A stretch of DNA of 64,000 nt, taken from the NCBI RefSeq assembly GCF_032118995.1, contig NC_092660.1, forward strand, positions 5,099,501 to 5,163,500, written 5' to 3'. This DNA is from Asterias amurensis. Lineage: Eukaryota > Echinodermata > Asteroidea > Forcipulatida > Asteriidae. Positions 57,894-64,000 of this stretch are shown here, piece by piece (positions within the stretch are counted from its first letter, which is position 1; every line of letters starts with the position of its first letter). A model generated the notes under the pieces. It saw only the letters and a program-made list of their open reading frames with translations. It was not told the origin of the DNA and made no database searches. The translations under genes were made by a program, and so were the position numbers.

Positions 57894-58283
57894 TTAAAGG
57901 AACACGTTGCCTTGGATCGGACGAGTTGGTCAAAACAAAAGCGTTTGTAACCGTTTTTTATATAATGCATATGGTTGGAAAGATGTTTTAAAAGTAGAAT
58001 ACAATGATCCACACAAGTTTGCCTCAAAATTGCGTGGTTTTCCTTCTACTGTGCGAACTAACACGGTCAGCCATTTATGGGAGTCAAAATTTTGACCCCC
58101 ATAAATGACCGACGTGTTAGTCGACGAGGTAAAAGGAAAACCACGCAATTTCGAGGCATGTTTGTGTGCATCATTGTATTCTACTTTTACAACATCTTTC
58201 CAGCCATATGCATTTTATAAAAAACGGTTACAAACACTTTCCAAAGACCAACTCGACCGATCCAAGGCAATGTGTTCCTTTAA
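57894..58283. repeat. TTAA palindromic MITE, family A (A7)
   Basis: TTAAAGGAACACGTTGCCTT ... AAGGCAATGTGTTCCTTTAA. Long hairpin with centre GGGAGTCAAAATTTTGACCC. Confidence 0.85.
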
Positions 58284-59348
58284 GTGAAGAGGTAGATACG
58301 GGAAATATTGCAGGTGACCGACCGCCGGTGTTTGGCGCAAAACAGCCGCTCAGCTGTGCTCGTGGTTCTTGAAATTATCCAGGCATGGTTAGGTGGTTCG
58401 TCCGGGCCCCCGGTGAACCGAATTACGGAAAATATATCTTAAAATGGCAAGGACATAAACTCGAGTTATTCTTGCGCAACGTCCGCCCTCTCATTTCCGA
58501 TTTGAACGGATGAATCGGGATATAAAATATTGGAAATGTGACATTTTACGATCGGCGCCAGCGGATAAATAAACGCGCCCTTGCTGGTCAGACGTCTTGT
58601 GTATGTTGTTCTGGAGTGGGATTGTTTAGATCTTTTGGTTGGTTGTGCTTTCCTGATTGTTGGCATCAGCAGCGTGCAGAGTCGATGCGTGCCTTCCCCA
58701 TGGTCGTTCCGAGCGCGGGTCTGATATGAGATTCCTGGGGACCACTGATCCTCGCAATATACGTAGCAAAATAAGCTATAAATTTGAGCTTTAATTGCAT
58801 GATGAATATATCAATTTCTGTAGCACTGTGCAATGTGTGTATTTGGAGGTCTGGTTCGCCACCACTGGTTTGCCATAGTCATTTTGTCAAATAACCTTTA
58901 TATTTTGTAAATTATTGTATACTGTATAAAAATTTCTCTCAATTTTTTTATATGGAGCTGATCTACTGTTGAAATTGCCTGTAGCGGATGAAAGTTTTTT
59001 TAATTGAATTTAATGGAATTGCATCGTCCATGGATATCATACAATATTGCACTTGCTCCTGCATGTATTTGATTTTTTTTAACAGCGCCCTCTTTCGTTT
59101 GATTTTGTCGATTTGGTTTTAAAGATGTTCATGCTGTACTTTGATGAAGAGGTTTTCCGGCACGCAAGAACTTCCTAAAGAAATGTTCTTTCTTCATCAA
59201 TTAAAAAGGAAAAAAAGAAAATGGAGAACCATCCAAGCCTCACTTTATCAAAAATTGTAATCGGTACATCTTCTATAGTCCAATTTGCTGGACGGTATCA
59301 CAGTCATGGTATCAGACTACAGAGATCTTCAAATAACGTCCGTAGCCG
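58284..59348. other. Non-coding DNA
   Basis: AGCGCCCTCTTTCG-type MITE edge near 59082; otherwise nothing. Confidence 0.45.
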
Positions 59349-59733
59349 TTCAAGACAGTGGACACTATTGGTAACTGTCAAGACCAGTCTTCGCACTTGG
59401 TGTATCTCAACATATGCATATAATAACAAACCTGTGCAAATCTGAGCTAGTTTGGTCGTCGGAGTTGCGAGATAACTATGATAGACAAAAACACCCTTGT
59501 CACGCGAAGTTGTGTGCTTTCAGATGCTTGACTTCGAGACCTAAGGTTCAAAATCTGAGGTCTCGAAATCAAATTCGTGGAAAACTCGTTCTTTCTCGAA
59601 AACTACGTCACTTCAGAGGGAGCTGTTTTTCACAGTGTTTTATACTATCAACCTCACCCCATTACTCGTAATCAAGCAAGATTTTATGATAAAAATTATT
59701 TCGAGTATTACCAACAGTGTCCACTGCCTTTAA
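59349..59733. repeat. TTAA palindromic MITE, family B (B11)
   Basis: TTCAAGACAGTGGACACTAT ... CAACAGTGTCCACTGCCTTTAA. Centre GACTTCGAGACC / GGTCTCGAAATC. Confidence 0.8.
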
Positions 59734-62040
59734 ACAAGTGCGACCTTTCGCACACGGTCGGTAATCGGGCAATATTCATTCATACGTCACGCACCCAAGC
59801 AATGGCTGTCCATCATGCCGAGGGTAGTACAATAATCCAAACACTGCTCTCTGACATAAACCAGTTGTCACTCTGCCCATGCTCTGCCCTTGCTGCTATG
59901 GGTGGTCCGCCAATCAGAGTCATAAACAACATAACAAAAGCGGGAAAATTACTGTTTGGATTGGCCGAATAGAAGGAAATATTGTTTGGTATAGGGAGCT
60001 TGTGGGTTGAGTTTGGGTCTTAGCTCTATAAGGTTTATGGAATAGGTTATTTCCATTCATGGTCATTTGTAGGTTTTCAGTCGATTTTCGAGGTAGAGTA
60101 AAAAAAAAAGAAGATCTTTCTTCAAGATGTGGTGTGGCGAGAGTATGTTTTACCATGGCGGTATGGTTTTACCAACGAGAAAGAGTTAAAAAATTTAAGC
60201 TGTGATGTGATGTTGATCCGAATATATTTATCCACAACTGACAAATCCAATCAGCTAGGCTTAAGCGTAGAGGAAAGATTAGTAGATTCCTTTCCATTTG
60301 TTTTTTGCAACTCACTGTCTGTACCCTGGTGTTTTAAAGATGTTGTCATATTGTTTGTACAAAGTATAGGCCTTTTCTGAAATAAACTAGGCCTATCTGA
60401 AACAAAATTTTGGTTAGAAGCCTTAGCCTTGACCTTCTGTCGATAGTATTTAACGTATTTTTAGTAAAACATTTCGATGTCATGTTGTTATGTAAACAGA
60501 TTTATAAGTTTTATGCCCCAAAATCTGAAAAGCGTTACGCTTCAGTAGCGCTTCCTAGATTGTGGTTTCCTTTTAGGAATTATTTTTGCTGCGTAGATAT
60601 AATAATTCACCCTGAAATTTTTGGCGATATCTCAAAAACATTTTCTTATTTTCTTGATTTATGTCTGTAGGGGGCCTACATTTACATAAGATTAAAACAA
60701 TCAAACGGTTCAAGAGAGCATATATTTAATTTGCTTTAAAAGTAGCGTTTATTCTTTTTACCAATTTGTAGCATGTTACTAATATTTTGTTATGCCTTAT
60801 GTAAGTTATGTATTTTTTAAATTTTTTTTTTTAAACTTAAAACTAGTGTACGATTTTCTCAGTTTGTCCTTTAACATAAGTTGCGTTCAGTTCAGATTTT
60901 TCAAACGAGTCCTGGTCCAGGAGTTCGAACACATTGTTTGTTTCCCCCCGTATTTGTTTATACATACCTTGTGTATAGACGTGTTTGTGTGTGATTTCAA
61001 TGGCTACCTGTTTGGGTAGAAACTTTAAACGCCATTGTTGTCTAATTGCCGACCAGAAAAGTGTCACGAGTTTTCTGCTGTAGATATAACCACCTTTGAA
61101 AAAAAGTTAATGACTTACTTCGCCTCGGGTAAAATGACACTTTAGCGGGTTGGATAGAATATTTATCGGGTGGTAAGACCGGCGGCCATGTTTGTCTTTG
61201 TCCTTCAATAAATCAAAAAGTCTCGAACACGGGGTCCAGTTTCAGCTTCTTTCGAGCCCAGTAATGTTCTTAGTGCCAAAAATCCCGCTCAGCAAAATCA
61301 GCCAAAAATATGTGCATTGTCAAACCACCAAACCTTTGATTTACCAAAGGTTGATAAATAAACGTATATTATTTTGCATGGTCCCTGTCCTAATGATTGA
61401 GCTGCGTACAAATTAATAATTGTGACTGCACAAACTACAGGCTGTTTTTGTAACTATGTGACGGCACGAGTAAAACGTTGGTAACATGCAAATTTAAACT
61501 AAGACTACATCCTTTTGAAAAAAAAGAAGCTAAAACACACAAAAATGGGATTCAAGACGCTGATGAGTACCGGAATTTTGGTCGCAAATTTTACAGTTAC
61601 GGAAAATGTGCGAGTGTCGTGATTAAAGTTTACCAATATGCCCTAAATATTATATTATGTAAGATTGGTAGTCATAGAAATACTGAAAGCCTGAAATCTG
61701 ACTGATTGTGTCCACTGAAATATTCGAGAAAACTGCAGGCCTATCTGAAACTTTTTATGTTTTCAAAGCAAATGTGTTTACATGCCGAAATTGTCCATGG
61801 TTGTTTTCCCTAGACTCCCTTTGCAACGGATGAGTCTGAAATAATCAGAGGTCTGTGATTTCATACTATAACTTCCATAAGTCTTATGGTCATAATATGA
61901 TGAGCACTGTTTGTGGCTATTTTGTTCGCTCAACCAATCCTGTACAAAAATGCAACTTTTTTTCTTGCAAGTTATGTTTTCCACAAAGAGTTTGTAAAAT
62001 TTGATACTAAATTTGCTAAAAGTAAAACTTTCAGGAGTAA
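59734..62040. other. AT-rich non-coding DNA
   Basis: No repeat family from this window and no coding motif is seen. Frames at 60129-60670 are Leu/Phe-rich chance openings. Confidence 0.45.
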
Positions 62041-62660
62041 CATGTAACATGCCTGTGATATTTGTTCACATGACTCGGGAAAGTACTGAGTAAACAGTGC
62101 TAACATCGGTGTATGGGTAAAAACCAAAATTAATATTCTTAATCCCCGATGCAAATTTAACATCTATTATATCATTGCGGTACCCGCTGCCAAAACATAG
62201 GATTCGAACTGCCTCTAGCTACCGGGCAACCTCGGTAGTCTAGTTGGTGAGAGTAAGACACTGCTCTAGAAATGCAAGGGTCGTGGGTTCGAATCCCACC
62301 CGAGTAACATGCCTGGGATGTTTGTTCACAGGACTTGGGAAAGTACTGAGTATACAGTGCTAACACACATCGGTGTATGGGTAAAAACCAAAATTAATAT
62401 TCTTAATCCCCGATGCAAATTTAACATCTATTATATCGTTGCGGTACCCGCTGCCAAAACATAGGATTCGAACTGCCTCTAGCTACCGGGCAACCTCGGT
62501 AGTCTAGTTGGTAAGACAATGCTGTAGAATTGCAAAGGTCGTAGGCTCGAATCCCACCCGAGTAACATGCCTGGGATATTTGTTCACAGGACTCGGGAAA
62601 GTACTGAGTATACAGTGCTAACACACATCGGTGTATGGGTAAAAACCAAAATTAATAAAA
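62041..62660 (+). repeat. tRNA-derived SINE in tandem, about 260-bp unit, 2.3 copies
   Basis: TCGGTGTATGGGTAAAAACC recurs at 62106, 62371 and 62628. Each full unit has CTCGGTAGTCTAGTTGGT (A box), GGTTCGAATCCCACCCGAG or GGCTCGAATCCCACCCGAG (B box; the end pairs with the start, giving part of an acceptor stem), and the tail CAGTGCTAACACACATCGG. The GIRTHDP-like peptide on the minus strand is a B-box artefact. Confidence 0.8.
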
Positions 62661-64000
62661 CTTTCTCATCATACGGAAAGAAAAAAAATCAACGGTGTCC
62701 TCAGACAAACCCAGACACTGACAACAAATCTAGAAACCCTTGAGTCTCAATAACACTCCGAGTTGACCTTCCTCTATTCACACGGATAACAATAACCTCC
62801 TTTGTCTGTTTCTTTCGGCTGAAAAATAACTTTAATACCATCTTTGTAATTGGAGAGAATCTGTGATGTAATCCGGCAATTCAAAAATGATTGCCAGTAA
62901 GCCGAGGGGGATTGAAGTTTGTTGTTTTTCAATCAAAATGTGTGGAAATACTATATTTACTAATCATAGAAAGTATACTGATTAAGCGATTCGAGAAATC
63001 ACGACACCGTGTATTTAGTTTCGGGCGAATCCTTCATGACGTCATTTTAAAAATTCGCCCACCATTATACAGCGGCCGCAGGCAAGCCTATGCGTGTGTA
63101 TGGACAGTATAATCTTCCACATAATTTGTGCCCATGATTGTTTTCCCCGAAACTGCTGGCATTCATTATGGCCGCTTCGGCCCCCATTGACTTTTGTTCC
63201 CTTTGTCCAGTACATGCTCATCCCCCCCAATTTCGGCAATCTTCCCTCTGCAGCCGAGGGTCGTCTTCACACACAACAAAAAAAGAGCATGGAGATGAAT
63301 AGTGGTGAGTGACCCTAACAAAATGACCAGTGACACACAGGAATGTTAGCTGACCCGACGACTGTTTCAAGTATCCTTTTTTTTGCAAACAGATCTACGG
63401 TCATGTCCAAACATAATTCATTTGAGGTTGTCTTTGAAGACTATAGATTTGAACAGTTAGACCCAATTTAAAAATGAAACATCGGATGCTATAAAGTTTT
63501 CATTTTTTCATGACGTCATAGTGCGTGTACAAAAACGTATACATGGAACAGTCTCTTACGAAACTACCGCACTTGTCAAAAGATATCGTGCTCAAGATTC
63601 TTTTTACAGAAATAGAAAAATGATCGGTTGGTCAAGGTCCCTCTAACCTCAAGTTATTCACAAGTTGTGGGTAAACTCATTCTTGTTAAAGTGAAAGTTT
63701 CTTAAAGAGGAAAGAGCAAACGTGGGGTGTTCCCCCGTGTTCCTGCGGTCGCCTCCAATACGATCGATGGCTAACCGTAAAGCTCTGACCATAGAAGGCT
63801 AACTACGGCCCACCCAAGACGGCCGAGCATGGCGCGCAGCAACTGCGCTTGCGCCAGGGTCTCCCCTGCTACTGTAATTAGAGAATTATGGTGAACAAAA
63901 ATTAATATGGCGTTCTGTAAGTTTGTACTCGTGGGCAATCAGCTGTCACACTGTGACACTGGAGAGGGACAATGTAACTGAATATTTTAACTTATGAACA
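62661..64000. other. Right-end sequence, no confirmed gene
   Basis: 63290-63306 (ATGGAGATGAATAGTG then GTGAGT) could be a tiny first exon. 63720-63870 is G+C-rich and contains ATGGCGCGCAGC. Neither has supporting context. Confidence 0.3.

Noticed and set aside
59577..59972. 131-codon plus frame
   Set aside because: The first half is family B MITE sequence and the rest shows no motif.
63290..63306. Tiny first exon MEMNSG with a GTGAGT donor
   Set aside because: Six codons and a donor occur by chance; no leader or homology.
1..64000. CRISPR array, prokaryotic operons or viral genes
   Set aside because: Tandem arrays lack regular unique spacers. The genes are spliced animal genes, and no viral or reverse-transcriptase motif was found.

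Overview
This is eukaryotic nuclear DNA. It is AT-rich, has long introns with GT/AG splice sites, and carries dozens of short palindromic transposon relics. The two genes I can name are a kinesin-13 and an animal-type alpha-amylase homologue with a mucin-like linker and a C-terminal extension. Gene content and repeat style suggest a marine invertebrate deuterostome, most likely an echinoderm such as a sea star. That is an inference; no marker sequence settles it.

Layout. (1) 1-11.55 kb: the 5' part of a kinesin-13 (KIF2-like) gene on the minus strand, with four coding exons at 11498-11552, 8010-8104, 6004-6193 and 237-355. It runs off the left edge before the motor domain. Its first intron holds a 1.5-kb inverted-repeat element. 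(2) 12.3-21.4 kb: a giant imperfect palindrome (fold-back structure) with arms of about 3.3 and 3.8 kb around a 2-kb AT-rich centre. The arms carry tRNA-like sequences, mirrored 21-bp minisatellites and arm-specific younger insertions. (3) 22.9-30.5 kb: a complete three-exon minus-strand gene for an 862-residue secreted alpha-amylase-like protein. The fold-defining motifs are kept, but all three GH13 catalytic carboxylates are replaced (Asp to Val, Glu to Arg, Asp to Leu). It is therefore a predicted pseudo-enzyme fused to a Thr-rich linker and a C-terminal domain. (4) 30.5-37.9 kb: intergenic DNA. (5) 37.9 kb: a probable first coding exon of an unidentified plus-strand gene (18 residues, then a GT donor), divergent from the amylase-like gene. 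No later exon of it could be recognised. (6) 38-64 kb: non-coding DNA dominated by MITE-like palindromes, with a tRNA-derived SINE in tandem at 62 kb and hammerhead-ribozyme-like motifs at 48 kb. One CpG-rich open frame at 44.3-44.9 kb is unassigned.

Repeat families, labelled here only for this window. Five families (A, B, E, F, W) are near-perfect palindromes of about 290-400 bp bounded by TTAA and sharing a TTAAAG...CTTTAA edge. They often sit head to tail on one shared TTAA, as at E1-B2-A2 and A3-B3 in the amylase-like gene's intron 1. Family C (edge CAGGGCCCAATTTCATAG), family J (about 150 bp, not palindromic) and several single elements make up most of the remainder.

The two named genes are not obviously related in function. 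Most other open frames in the window are shadows of repeats.
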